64,000 bases of DNA. It comes from JALYXV01 sp963733505 (GTDB lineage Bacteria; Actinomycetota; Acidimicrobiia; Acidimicrobiales; Palsa-688). The translations under genes and the position numbers were made by a program. Shown here piece after piece: positions 8,451 to 17,055 of this stretch. Every line of letters starts with the position of its first letter. The stretch's first letter is position 1. A model generated the notes under the pieces. That model was not told where the DNA came from, searched no databases, and worked only from the letters and a program-made list of their open reading frames with translations. Location of the stretch: positions 205,635 through 269,634 of the forward strand of contig CAVTDW010000023.1 of NCBI GenBank assembly GCA_963733505.1. The letters run 5' to 3'.

Positions 8451-9116
8451 CTACAAGGCCGGATTGGCTGATTCGACTTCGGCCTGCTGCTCAGATCGGC
8501 GGTCGCGGCGTTCGTCCTCGAGGTGGAAGCCGATCCAGATGAATGCAGCCGGGACCGCGAACGGCAGGACCAGCAGATTCAGCCAGTCCCAGAGCTTGTT
8601 GCCCTGGAACCCGGTCCAGCTCCAATCGAGCTGATACCCCCCGACGACCAGGACCACAAACACCACGGCGGCGGCCGCCGCGATGAGACGCCAGTAACGC
8701 GGCGGCCCGTCCCGACCGAGCCAGAGGCCGCTCAGGCCGAGCACCGTGGGCAGGACGATGAGGTTCAGCCAGTCCCAGAGCTCCTTGCCCTCGAACCCCG
8801 TCCAACCCCAGTGGTAGCCGTAGCTGAGGGCGATGAACACGCCCAGCGCGGCGAGCAACGGGATGACCACGAGCCGCCACCGGACGTGCATGTGGCGGGT
8901 TCGGATCCACAGCGGCTGGGCCCCGAGCACGATCGGGACCAACAGCAGATGCAGCCAGTCCCACACCTTGTTCCCGCGGAACCCGGTCCACTCCCAGCCC
9001 ATGCCATAACTCCCGGTGGCGGTGACCACCAGGCCGACGCCAACGGCGACCGCCACCAGCAGCGCCGTGTGCCGCGGGTCCCTCCGGGACGCGGGTGGCG
9101 TCGGTGTCGCCTCCAT
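8451..9116 (-). CDS. Membrane protein with three internal repeats (WTGF-x-G / WDWLNL motif)
   Basis: A 221-aa protein built of three tandem repeats of about 65 residues. Each repeat has a hydrophobic helix, the motif W-x-WTGF-x-G-(N/K)-x-(L/V)-WDWL-(N/H)-L, and a second hydrophobic helix (LLLVPIVLG, LIVLPTVLG, LLVLPFAVP). This gives about six membrane segments. The N-terminus is short and the C-terminus is charged (EDERRDRRSEQQ). I do not recognise a characterised family. The near-identity of the motifs points to intragenic triplication. It is divergent from the GNAT gene and follows, on the same strand, the DNA upstream of the ABC exporter genes. Confidence 0.8.
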   Translation of the reverse strand: MEATPTPPASRRDPRHTALLVAVAVGVGLVVTATGSYGMGWEWTGFRGNKVWDWLHLLLVPIVLGAQPLWIRTRHMHVRWRLVVIPLLAALGVFIALSYGYHWGWTGFEGKELWDWLNLIVLPTVLGLSGLWLGRDGPPRYWRLIAAAAAVVFVVLVVGGYQLDWSWTGFQGNKLWDWLNLLVLPFAVPAAFIWIGFHLEDERRDRRSEQQAEVESANPAL

Positions 9117-9149
9117 CGGTTCTGTTTACCAGCCGAATACCGTGCGGGC

Positions 9150-9659
9150 ATGGCCGCACACCCCGACGCCCGTCGGCCCCGCGTCGAGCGGGTGACCGCC
9201 GAGGCGACCTATGCCTTGCGTCAGGAGGTCCTGCGGCCCCATCAAACCATCGCCGAGGTCGCCTTCCCTGGCGACGACGACGCCGAGACCGGCCATTTCG
9301 CGGCGTTCGCCGACGCCGACGCCGGCACCAGCGCCGCCGACCCCATCGGCATCGTCACGGTCCTGCATCAACCCCCGCCCCTCGCCCACATCGCCGAACC
9401 CGAACGCTGGTGGCGGCTCCGGGGGATGGCCACGGTCGGGCGCCACCGCAGAGGCGGCGTGGGCTCGGCTCTCGTCGACGCCGCCCTCGGCCACGTGGCC
9501 GCCCAGGGCGGAGCCGGCGTCTGGTGCAACGCCCGGCTGCCCGCGGTCGAGTTCTACCGCAGGCACGGCTTCGTCGAGAGTGGCGATCCGTGGGAAGAAC
9601 CCGCCCTCGGGCCGCACGTGGCTATGTGGCGGAAGGTTCCCCGGCCCCCGCCGTCGTGA
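9150..9659 (+). CDS. GNAT family N-acetyltransferase
   Basis: A 169-aa acetyltransferase of the GNAT fold. The acetyl-CoA-binding motif A is RGMATVGRHRRGGVGSALVDAA (written here as a feature near residues 90-112, with the R/Q-x-x-G-x-G/A pattern RRGGVG), and the late VEFYRRHGFVESGD is the typical beta6-alpha4 region. I choose the ATG at 9150, since upstream sequence in this frame is the antisense of the repeat-protein gene. These enzymes acetylate amines of small molecules or proteins; the substrate is not predictable. The gene is convergent with treZ. Confidence 0.85.
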   Translation: MAAHPDARRPRVERVTAEATYALRQEVLRPHQTIAEVAFPGDDDAETGHFAAFADADAGTSAADPIGIVTVLHQPPPLAHIAEPERWWRLRGMATVGRHRRGGVGSALVDAALGHVAAQGGAGVWCNARLPAVEFYRRHGFVESGDPWEEPALGPHVAMWRKVPRPPPS

Positions 9660-9701
9660 CCACCGCCACCGAGTCCGGCGGCAGGACAACCGCCCCGTCG
9701 T

Positions 9702-11417
9702 TCAGTACCACGCCCGGTTCCGACGTCGCCAGCAAGCACGCAACTCCGACGCAGGCCCGCGCCCAAGCAACGACGACGCCGGCAGGGTGACCGCCTCGGC
9801 CCCGAGGTTGACGGCCACCGCCACCGGCCCCCGCGCCATGACCAGCCAGCCCAGCTGAGCATCAAACGCCGTGCGGACCTGGTCGCGACGCCCGTCGGTC
9901 AGCACCGGCAGGCGGCGTCGCAACGAGATCATGGTGGTGTACCACGCCAGCATGGCGGCGTGCTCCGGCGCATCCACCTCACCCCAGTCGAGCTTGGACC
10001 GGGTGAACGTGCCCTCGTCCTGCGGGTCGGGTATGTCCTCCGGCGCCCACCCGAACGAGGCAAACTCCCGCCGCCGTCCCTCGCTCACGGCCTGCCCGAG
10101 CGACGGGTCCTGGTGGTCGGTGAAGTACATGAACGGGGCGCTGGCCGCCCACTCCTCGCCCTGGAACAGCATCGGGACGAACGGCGCCAGCACCGTCAGC
10201 GCGGCGCCGACCTTGGCCCGGCCCAGCGTCATGTTCTCCATATGGGTCTTGCGATCGCCGACCGCCCGGTTGCCGACCTGGTCGTGGTTGTGGAGGAACA
10301 CGATGAAGTGCTCGCCTCCCACCCCTGGTGCCGGCCGCCCGTGCACCCGCTTGCGGTACGCCGAGTAGTCCCCCGTGAACACCCACGCGTCTCGCAACGC
10401 CTTGGCGAGCTGCGCCAGCGACCCGAAGTCGGCGTAGTACCCGTCGCGCTCGCCGGTGAGCGCGGCGTGCAGGGCGTGGTGGAACTCGTCGGCCCACACC
10501 GCATCCACGCCGAAACCCCCGCAGTCGCGACTGCCGACGATGCGGGGGTCGTTCAGGTCCGACTCGGCGATCACGAACAACGGCCGGCGTTCGTGGGCCG
10601 CCAGCCGGTGCACCGCGTCAGCCAACTCCTCGGTGATGGGGTAGGCCGAGTCGTCCTTGAAGGCGTGCACGGCGTCGAGGCGCAGGCCGTCGCAGTGGTA
10701 GTCGTGCAGCCACATCAAGGCGTTGTCGACCACGAGCGCCCGGGCGCCACTGTTCCATGCGTCGTCGAAGTTCACCGCCGGACCCCAGTTGGTGCTGTGG
10801 CGCTCGGTGAAATAGGGCCCGTACTCGGCCAGGTAATTCCCCGACGGGCCGAGGTGGTTGTACACGACGTCCATCACCACGCCGATGCCCCGGGCGTGGC
10901 AGGCGTCGACCAGCCGCTTCAGTCCGTCGGGGCCTCCGTAGGCGTCGTGGGGGGCGAAGAGGTCGACGCCGTCGTATCCCCACCCCCGCTCCCCCGAGAA
11001 CGCCGCCACCGGCAACAGCTCGATCCCGTCGACGCCGAGCGAGACCAGGTGGTCGAGCCGTTCGATGACGGCGTCGAAGGTCCCCGCGGGCGTAAAGGTG
11101 CCCACGTGCAGCTCGTACAGCACGGCCGATGGCAGGTAGAGACCCCGCCACGAACCGTCATGCCAGTCGAAGGCGCCGTGGTCGACCACACGCGACGGGC
11201 CGTCGACGCCGAAAGGCTGCCACGCGGTCCGGGGATCGGGCCGGGGCGGTCCGCCGTCCAGGCTGAAGGCGTAGTCGGTCCCCGGGCCCGCCTCCTCCAC
11301 CTCGGCCGCCCACCAGCCCGCCTCCGACGGCACCGGCGCCATGGGCCAGCGCCGGTCGCCGACGACGACATCGACGCGCGACGGCACCGGTGCCCACACG
11401 GTGAAGCGGTGCGCCAT
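9702..11417 (-). CDS. treZ: Malto-oligosyltrehalose trehalohydrolase
   Basis: A 571-aa GH13 enzyme that releases trehalose from maltooligosyl-trehalose, the second step of the TreY/TreZ route from glycogen. An N-terminal beta-sandwich (residues 1-95: FTVWAPVPSRVDVVVGD) precedes the catalytic barrel. The nucleophile Asp lies in GLRLDAVHAF, the acid Glu in VIAESDLNDPR, and the transition-state Asp in FLHNHDQVGNR. A C-terminal beta domain follows. Its length matches the family. It lies 7 bp downstream of the treY reading frame, so the two are one operon. The product trehalose is a compatible solute and a precursor of cell-wall glycolipids in some actinobacteria. Confidence 0.95.
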   Translation of the reverse strand: MAHRFTVWAPVPSRVDVVVGDRRWPMAPVPSEAGWWAAEVEEAGPGTDYAFSLDGGPPRPDPRTAWQPFGVDGPSRVVDHGAFDWHDGSWRGLYLPSAVLYELHVGTFTPAGTFDAVIERLDHLVSLGVDGIELLPVAAFSGERGWGYDGVDLFAPHDAYGGPDGLKRLVDACHARGIGVVMDVVYNHLGPSGNYLAEYGPYFTERHSTNWGPAVNFDDAWNSGARALVVDNALMWLHDYHCDGLRLDAVHAFKDDSAYPITEELADAVHRLAAHERRPLFVIAESDLNDPRIVGSRDCGGFGVDAVWADEFHHALHAALTGERDGYYADFGSLAQLAKALRDAWVFTGDYSAYRKRVHGRPAPGVGGEHFIVFLHNHDQVGNRAVGDRKTHMENMTLGRAKVGAALTVLAPFVPMLFQGEEWAASAPFMYFTDHQDPSLGQAVSEGRRREFASFGWAPEDIPDPQDEGTFTRSKLDWGEVDAPEHAAMLAWYTTMISLRRRLPVLTDGRRDQVRTAFDAQLGWLVMARGPVAVAVNLGAEAVTLPASSLLGRGPASELRACWRRRNRAWY

Positions 11418-11424
11418 CGGCGGG

Positions 11425-14116
11425 TCAGCCCCGCGCCAGGACCGCGACCGGCAAGCGCGACAGCAGCCCCGACAGCGTGGCGTCGCGACCGCCGCCGCAC
11501 GTCAGGCCGGTCAGGACGTCGGTCCACTCACCCGGAGGAAGCGGGAGCACGGTGTCGCCCCAGCCCCACGCCCGAGCCAGGTCCACCCCGAGCGGGAGCC
11601 GGGGCACGACCGTCACCAAGCCCGCGCTGCGGCTGAAGGCGACCACGTGGTCCGCCTTCTCGCCGTGCGCCGCCAGCGGGCGGTAGTGCGACTCCGCCCC
11701 GTACGCCGAGGGCCGCCGCCGCCGGTCCATCAGCAGCCGGTGCGTCACCCACAGCTTGGCGGCCCCGAGGTCATCGACCGCCGGCGGCTCGTCGCCGGAC
11801 CCGGCGACGAAGCCGGACAACAGCCGCCGCCGGACGTCGTAGTCGACCGGCCGGCGGTTGTCAGGGTCGACCAGGCTGTGATCCCACAGCTCGGTCCCCT
11901 GGTAGAGGTCGGCAAAGCCAGGGGAGGTGAAAAGGAGGACCGTCTGGGCCAACGAGTTGACCCGCCCCGCTTCGACGATGCGCTGCTCGGCCAAGAAACG
12001 CTCGAGGTCGGCGACGAACCACGCGTCCGCCAGTACCGAGGTCACAAAGGAGCGCACCGCCTCGTCGTAGTCGCCGTCGGGCGACACCCAGGAGGTATGG
12101 ACCTTGGCCTCCTTGGTCGCCTTCTCCATGTAGGCCTGCACCCGGTCGACCTCGATCGGCCATGCCCCCACCAGGGTCTGGTACAGCAGGTACTCGTCGT
12201 TGCGATCGGGCGACTCGCCCCCGCTGGCCAGGCGGTATTGGTCGTTGTGGTCCGACCAGCGGCCGATGGCGTCGCGCCACGGCCCCGGGATCTCCGACAG
12301 CACGTTGATCCGCGACCGGGTGTCGGGTCCCCGTTTGGTGTCGTGCGTCGCCAGGGTCAACAAGGTGCGGGGCCAGCGCTCGGCCGTCTGCTGGCACCCG
12401 GCGTGGAACCGACCAAGCGCCCCGTCGACGACGTCGGGGCTTCCGCCCGACCTCGTTCAGGGAGATCAGCCGGTTGTACCGGTAGAACACCGTGTCTTCC
12501 ACGCCCTTGGCCATGACCGGTCCGCTGAGTTGCTGGAAGCGGGCGACCAGGTCCTCCTCCCGTTCGCCTGGGTACTCCAGGCGCAGCAGGTCGCCGAGGA
12601 ACCCCAGCAGGTCGGCATCGAGGTCGGGCCGGCGCCGGCATGCCTCGGTGATGGCCTGGTCGATCACCCGGCAGTCGGCCTCGCGGACCGGGGCCCCGGG
12701 CCGGAGGTAGGTCCGGTACACCGGGAAACAGGCCAGCACCTCGCGGAGCGCCTCCCGCAACTCCCGCCGGGTGTAGTCCCGGTAGCAACGGTGGCGCTCG
12801 CTGACCAACGCCCATGCTCCGGTCAGCCGCTCGACCTCGGCGGCCAGCTCCTCGTCCATGATCTGCATCTTCGAGTCGTGGACCAGCTCCGGATAGTCGA
12901 ACGCGAAGCCGATGAAGGCGTCGTAGCCCTCGGTCAGGGCGGCCATGTTGTCGCTGGCGACGAACAGGCCGTTGACCCGGTTCAAGAACTCGTAGCCGGT
13001 GGTCCCGGCAACGGGCCAGGTCTCGGGCAACTCCTCGTCGGGTGCCAGGATCTTCTCGACCACGACCCAAATGGCCCCCGTGGCTTGGCTCAGCCGGACC
13101 AGGTACCCCTCGGGGTCACGGAGGCCGTCGATGTGATCCACCCGCAGGCCGTTGACCAGGCCGCCGGCGACCAGCGAGCCGATCAGGCCGTGGGTGTCGG
13201 CGAACACCTGCGGATCCTCGACCCGCAGGCCCACCAGGGTCTCGATATTGAAGAACCGGCGGTAGTCGAGCTCCTCGCTGGCGGTCCGCCAGAAGGCCAA
13301 CCGGTAGTTCTGGCGTTCGAGGAGCTGGTGGAGCTCGTCGGGGTCGTCGTTGATCTCCTTCAACTCGGCGTCGATGGCGGCCGCCACGTCCGGTTGCTTC
13401 TCGACCAACCGCCGCAGGCGCAGCTCGAGGATCCGGCTCCCCCGCTGGCGCTCGGCGGCCAGGACGGGATCCCGAATGATGGCGTGGGGCAACTCGCCGA
13501 AGGCGATGGCCATGGCCGCCAGCTCCTCCGACGACACCTGCGACGCGGCTCGGGCCAGCAGTTCGTTGATGCTGCGCGGCGACACGGGCAGGGTGTGGTC
13601 GCCATAGTGAACCTCGAACGAACCGCCCGAACGCTCGACCCGTATCTGTCCCGCGTCGAGCACCCGCCCGTACTGCTCGCCCAGGATGGGAACGAGCACA
13701 CTGCCCATCAGCTTGCGCTCGGGGGGATCCCAGTCGATGTCGAAGTAGGAGGCGTAGGGGCTGGACGGGCCGTTGGCCAGCACGTCCCACCACCACCGGT
13801 TGTCCCGGCCGTCGAGGGCCATGTGGTTGGGGACGATGTCGAGGACCTGCCCGAGCCCGTGGCTGTGCAGCTGGTCGACCAGGGCGGCGTAGGCCTCGAT
13901 TCCCCCGAGCTCCACGTTGAGCCGGTTGGGATCGACCACGTCGTAGCCGTGGGTGCTCCCGGCGGCCGCCTGGAGGCTCGGCGAGCAGTAGGCGTGGGTG
14001 ACTCCCAGGTCCGACAGGTAGCCGGTGATGTGGGCCAGGTCGGTGAAGGTGAACCCACGATGGAGCTGCACCCGGTAGGTGGCCCACACCTCCGAGCGGC
14101 CCGGCGGCGTGGTCAT
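11425..14116 (-). pseudogene. treY: Malto-oligosyltrehalose synthase, interrupted by a single-base frameshift
   Basis: The two frames together make an 896-aa TreY, the GH13 enzyme that turns the reducing-end glucose of a maltodextrin into an alpha,alpha-1,1 linkage. The first part (from 14116) has the N-terminal VWATYRVQLHRGFTF, the nucleophile region GLRVDHIDGLRDPEGY, the acid Glu in VVEKILAPDEE, and RYNRLISLNEVG. It then loses frame. The conserved continuation PDVVDGALGRFHAGC and TLATHDTKRGPDTRSRIN, with the third catalytic Asp, is in another frame down to 11425. Removing one base from the CCC run at 12446-12448 restores VGGSPDVVDG. The gene is either a recent pseudogene or intact with a consensus error; treZ next door is intact. 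Confidence 0.88.
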
Positions 14117-14177
14117 GGGGCAGTCACGGTGCAGCCTCTACCCATCAGGTATGCCGCTCACACGAAGGCAGATGGAA

Positions 14178-14978
14178 TCAGGCAGTCAGCACGACGGCGG
14201 CGTCGGGCTCGATCACCCGGAAGCTGAAACTCTCCTCGAAGTACAGCTGCACCTCGGCCTCGTCGTGGTCCAGGTAGCCGATCGAGATGTCCTCGCCGCA
14301 ATCGAGGACGAAGTCGCCCCCCCGGAGGCTGACCACCACTCCCCCGGCCAGGCCGGGGGTGCGCACCACCGGTCCGCCCAGGATCTGGCGCAGGTGGTCC
14401 ATGAGCAGGTCCCCGGCCTCGCTCGTCTCGAGGACGTCGATGTAGGCCGCCGGGCTGACGGCCAGACCGTAGGGCCCCGCGATACCCGAGCCCAGCAGCC
14501 TGTTGACCGCTTCGGACACCCGAGCCGGGTAGGCCCGGGCGTCGTCGCCGAGCGCAACCGACGGGTGCGACGACCGCTCCGTGATGCCCTCGATGCCCGC
14601 GGCCGGGTAGCCGTAGAGGACGGCCGCGTTCTCGGCCACCGCCAGGCGCTGGGCCGCGGCGTCGAGTTCGGGGAAGTCGAGATCCTCGGCCCCGCGGTCA
14701 GCGTCGCGCAGTTCCGCCCGGGACACGAGGAAGGGGGTCCGCAACTCGACGAGGGGCAATACCCGGCGCTGGGCGGCCGAGACGCCTTCGGCCGGCCCGT
14801 CGATGGCCCGCACCCGGCCCAGGTCAGTCGCCGAGTGCGACCAGCCGGCGGGGCCGTTGAAGTCGACCAGTTTGCGAGCCGCCAGGTAGGTGGCGAGTCG
14901 AGGCTTGGCGTCATCCTCGATCGCCTTCCACCCGGTACCGGTGATCGGGGCGAAGTCCTTCAGCAGATGGTTCATCAC
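14178..14978 (-). CDS. Family 1 encapsulin shell protein (HK97-fold, linocin M18-like)
   Basis: A 266-aa encapsulin, the HK97-fold protomer that assembles into a protein nanocompartment in the cytosol. The family start is visible (MMNHLLKDFAPITGTGWKAI), then an E-loop region (residues about 50-75), a P-domain with ELDAAAQRLAVAENAAVLYG, GIEGITERSSHP, and the ending SIGYLDHDEAEVQLYFEESFSFR, all typical of linocin-type encapsulins. Length matches the family (about 265). It overlaps the stop of the ferritin-like cargo gene by 4 bp, so shell and cargo are co-translated. The compartment would store or sequester iron. Confidence 0.95.
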   Translation of the reverse strand: MMNHLLKDFAPITGTGWKAIEDDAKPRLATYLAARKLVDFNGPAGWSHSATDLGRVRAIDGPAEGVSAAQRRVLPLVELRTPFLVSRAELRDADRGAEDLDFPELDAAAQRLAVAENAAVLYGYPAAGIEGITERSSHPSVALGDDARAYPARVSEAVNRLLGSGIAGPYGLAVSPAAYIDVLETSEAGDLLMDHLRQILGGPVVRTPGLAGGVVVSLRGGDFVLDCGEDISIGYLDHDEAEVQLYFEESFSFRVIEPDAAVVLTA

Positions 14979-15364
14979 GCCTCCTCTGGTGTGTCGCGTG
15001 CGCCTCCAAGGCCGAGCGAACCGTCGCCGGCCTGACCATCACCACCACCACTTCCTGTGCCGGTGATCGCGGCCTCCTCGAGCTCGGTGATCGGACCTTC
15101 GGTGAACAGGTAGGTCCGCAGGACCTCGTCCAGTTTGGGGTCGTGGCGCCGCAACCATTCCAACGTCATGGCCGCATGTTCCTTCTCCTCGTCCCGGTTG
15201 TGGGCGAGGATGGCCGCCAACGTGGGGTCGCTGGTGGCCGCGACCCGCTGGTCGTACCAATCGACCGCTTCGAGTTCCTCCTTCAGCGAGGTGATCGCAC
15301 GATGGCGGTCGACGGTCGCGTCATCGAGCAACTCAGCAGGCTCATGTAAGCCTTCGCTAGCCAT
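14975..15364 (-). CDS. Encapsulated ferritin-like protein with C-terminal cargo-loading peptide
   Basis: A 129-aa encapsulin cargo ferritin. Two helices carry ferroxidase residues in the EncFtn pattern: E29/E30/E32 with W36-Y37, then E60-x-x-H63 in EEKEHAAMTLEW. Subunits of this class form an annular decamer whose metal sites lie at the dimer interface. They oxidise Fe(II) and depend on the shell for storage. After a glycine-rich linker (residues 101-113), residues 114-123 are DGSLGLGGAR, a close match to the known DGSLGIGSLR-like targeting signal that docks cargo inside encapsulins. A strong AGGAGG lies 8 bp before the ATG. The first gene of a two-gene operon with the shell protein. Confidence 0.95.
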   Translation of the reverse strand: MASEGLHEPAELLDDATVDRHRAITSLKEELEAVDWYDQRVAATSDPTLAAILAHNRDEEKEHAAMTLEWLRRHDPKLDEVLRTYLFTEGPITELEEAAITGTGSGGGDGQAGDGSLGLGGARDTPEEA

Positions 15365-15548
15365 TGGCGGGCCTCCTGGTCGGGGTCGGAACGTAACGGC
15401 GCGCAGCGTCAGGCCCCAACGTACCGGTCGGTCGATACTGCTTTACCCCGTGGATGCGTGGATCATCATCACCTTGGCACGAGGATCCTGAAAGACTTGT
15501 GGTCTTGCATGACATCGGCTGCTTCCCCACGTCTCACCGAGCCATGCC

Positions 15549-16658
15549 GTGAATCGCCCCATGCCCCCGCCGTGGATGCGGCCCTCGGGTATGAGCCGCT
15601 CCCCGGCCATGCAACGGATCTACCTCCGCCGCCGCATCGTCGCCGGCGTCGTGGTGCTCGGCATCCCGATACTCGTCATCATCCTGCTGACGAAAGGAGG
15701 CGGTGGCGGGGGCGGCTCGAAGGTGGGCACGGGCGCGACCACCACCACCTCGCCACGAGCAACGACGACCGTTCCCCCGACCCTCGTGGTGGCGGCGACG
15801 AGCTGGCACCTCCCCATCCCGCTGGCCCGATCGGTCGTGCTGCCGGTCAACACCAACATCGGGGTCTTCGGCGGCCTGACCACGGCGGCCACCAGCAAGA
15901 CGATCTACCAGATCGACCCGGTGACGGGCATCGCAACCAATGTCGGCTCCCTGACGGCGGCGGTACACGACGCCGCCGGCGCCGTGATCGGCAGCAACTA
16001 CTACGTCTTCGGCGGCGGCGCGGCCACCGAGTCGGCCGCGGTGCAGCAGTTCGGCTTCAGCAACTCCGACCACATGATTGGCACGGCTATCGGAAACCTG
16101 CCCGCCAAACGAGCCGACTCGGCCGCCGTCACGGTCAACGGACAGGTGTACCTGGTCGGGGGCTTCGACGGGAAGCAATGGCTGGCCGACGTCTTGTCCA
16201 CGACCGACGCCAAGTCCTTCACCCCTCAGGCACAGCTCAACCCCGCAGTGCGTTACCCGGCCGTCGCCGTACTCAACAACAAGCTGTACGTGATCGGCGG
16301 CGAACTGTCGCCCCGCCAGGCCGATGCGACCACGATCCAGCAGATCGACCTCCAGTCGTTCGCGGTCGCCAACCTGAGCCCCTTGCCCGTCGGCCTATCC
16401 CACGCCTCGGCCGCCACGCTCAACGACACCATCTACGTCTTCGGCGGTCGCTCCGGGGGACACGCCATCGACACGATCAGCGTGCTCAATCCCACAACCG
16501 GGCAGCTGCAGGTGGTCTCGCATCTGCCCACCCCCCGCTCCGACATGGGCGTGACGGTGGTCGGTCAGACCGTCTACCTGGTGGGCGGCGAAGGTGACAC
16601 GGCCAAACCGGTCAACACCGTATTCACCGTTCGGTTGGGGACGCCGGGAGGCGGCTGA
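15549..16658 (+). CDS. Membrane-anchored kelch-repeat protein
   Basis: A protein of up to 369 aa with one N-terminal membrane anchor (RRRIVAGVVVLGIPILVIIL), a Gly/Thr-rich linker, and at least five kelch blades. The blades are marked by YVFGGG, YLVGGFDG, YVIGGE, YVFGGRSGG and YLVGGEGD at roughly 45-residue spacing, together forming a beta-propeller outside the membrane. The GTG at 15549 and an ATG at 15609 are both possible starts; the latter begins right at the anchor. It is divergent from the encapsulin operon (184 bp between). Kelch propellers usually bind partners or glycans; no catalytic residues are evident. Confidence 0.82.
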   Translation: MNRPMPPPWMRPSGMSRSPAMQRIYLRRRIVAGVVVLGIPILVIILLTKGGGGGGGSKVGTGATTTTSPRATTTVPPTLVVAATSWHLPIPLARSVVLPVNTNIGVFGGLTTAATSKTIYQIDPVTGIATNVGSLTAAVHDAAGAVIGSNYYVFGGGAATESAAVQQFGFSNSDHMIGTAIGNLPAKRADSAAVTVNGQVYLVGGFDGKQWLADVLSTTDAKSFTPQAQLNPAVRYPAVAVLNNKLYVIGGELSPRQADATTIQQIDLQSFAVANLSPLPVGLSHASAATLNDTIYVFGGRSGGHAIDTISVLNPTTGQLQVVSHLPTPRSDMGVTVVGQTVYLVGGEGDTAKPVNTVFTVRLGTPGGG

Positions 16659-16661
16659 GCG

Positions 16662-16949
16662 GTGCTCCGCCACGTCGTGCTGCTCCGCCTCAACGACTCG
16701 GCGACCCCCGAGCAGGTCGCACACATCTGCGCCGAGCTGGCCGGACTCAAGTGCCTGGGACCGGCGGGGTTCACCGTCGGTCCCGACCTGGGGCTGCGCC
16801 CGGGCAACATGGACCTGGCCGTCGTCGCCGACTTCGACAGCGTCGAGGCGTTCACCGCCTACGACCACGACCCGGAGCACGATCGGATCCGCCGGGAGCT
16901 GATCGCCCCGATCACCGAGCGCATCGAACGTTGCCAGTTCGAGGTGTGA
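16662..16949 (+). CDS. Dabb (stress-responsive alpha/beta barrel) domain protein
   Basis: A 95-aa single-domain protein of the Dabb family (dimeric alpha+beta barrel). It has the family start LRHVVLLRLN, a central DLAVVADFDSVEAFTAY strand-helix, and the histidine-containing YDHDPEHDRIRREL region. Dabb proteins include polyketide cyclases and small stress proteins; the role here is unknown. It follows the kelch gene by 3 bp and is followed by a perfect hairpin, so it is probably the last gene of that unit. Confidence 0.85.
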   Translation: MLRHVVLLRLNDSATPEQVAHICAELAGLKCLGPAGFTVGPDLGLRPGNMDLAVVADFDSVEAFTAYDHDPEHDRIRRELIAPITERIERCQFEV

Positions 16950-16957
16950 GCCGGGCG

Positions 16958-16982
16958 GCGCTCGGCGTCAGGCGCCGAGCGC
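16958..16982 (+). terminator. Perfect 10-bp hairpin after the Dabb gene
   Basis: Arms GCGCTCGGCG (16958-16967) and CGCCGAGCGC (16973-16982) with a 5-nt loop start 8 bp after the stop codon. There is no T-tract, as is common for actinobacterial terminators. Confidence 0.55.
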
Positions 16983-17035
16983 TCGCATCCCTCTCGTCGG
17001 CGCTCCGGCGGTAAAAGCGGGGACTTTTCCCCGTG

Positions 17036-17054
17036 TAGTTAGATACTCTTACTA
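17036..17054. promoter_or_regulatory. Near-palindromic operator just before the drrA-like gene
   Basis: TAGTTAGA-TAC-TCTTACTA is an 8-3-8 inverted repeat with 7 of 8 matched positions, ending one base before the GTG start at 17056. It is a conspicuous AT-rich island in GC-rich DNA. It probably combines a -10 region with a repressor site of the TetR/PadR/MarR kind, and would imply a very short or absent leader. No regulator gene is adjacent, so the cognate protein is unknown. Confidence 0.5.
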
Positions 17055-17055
17055 T

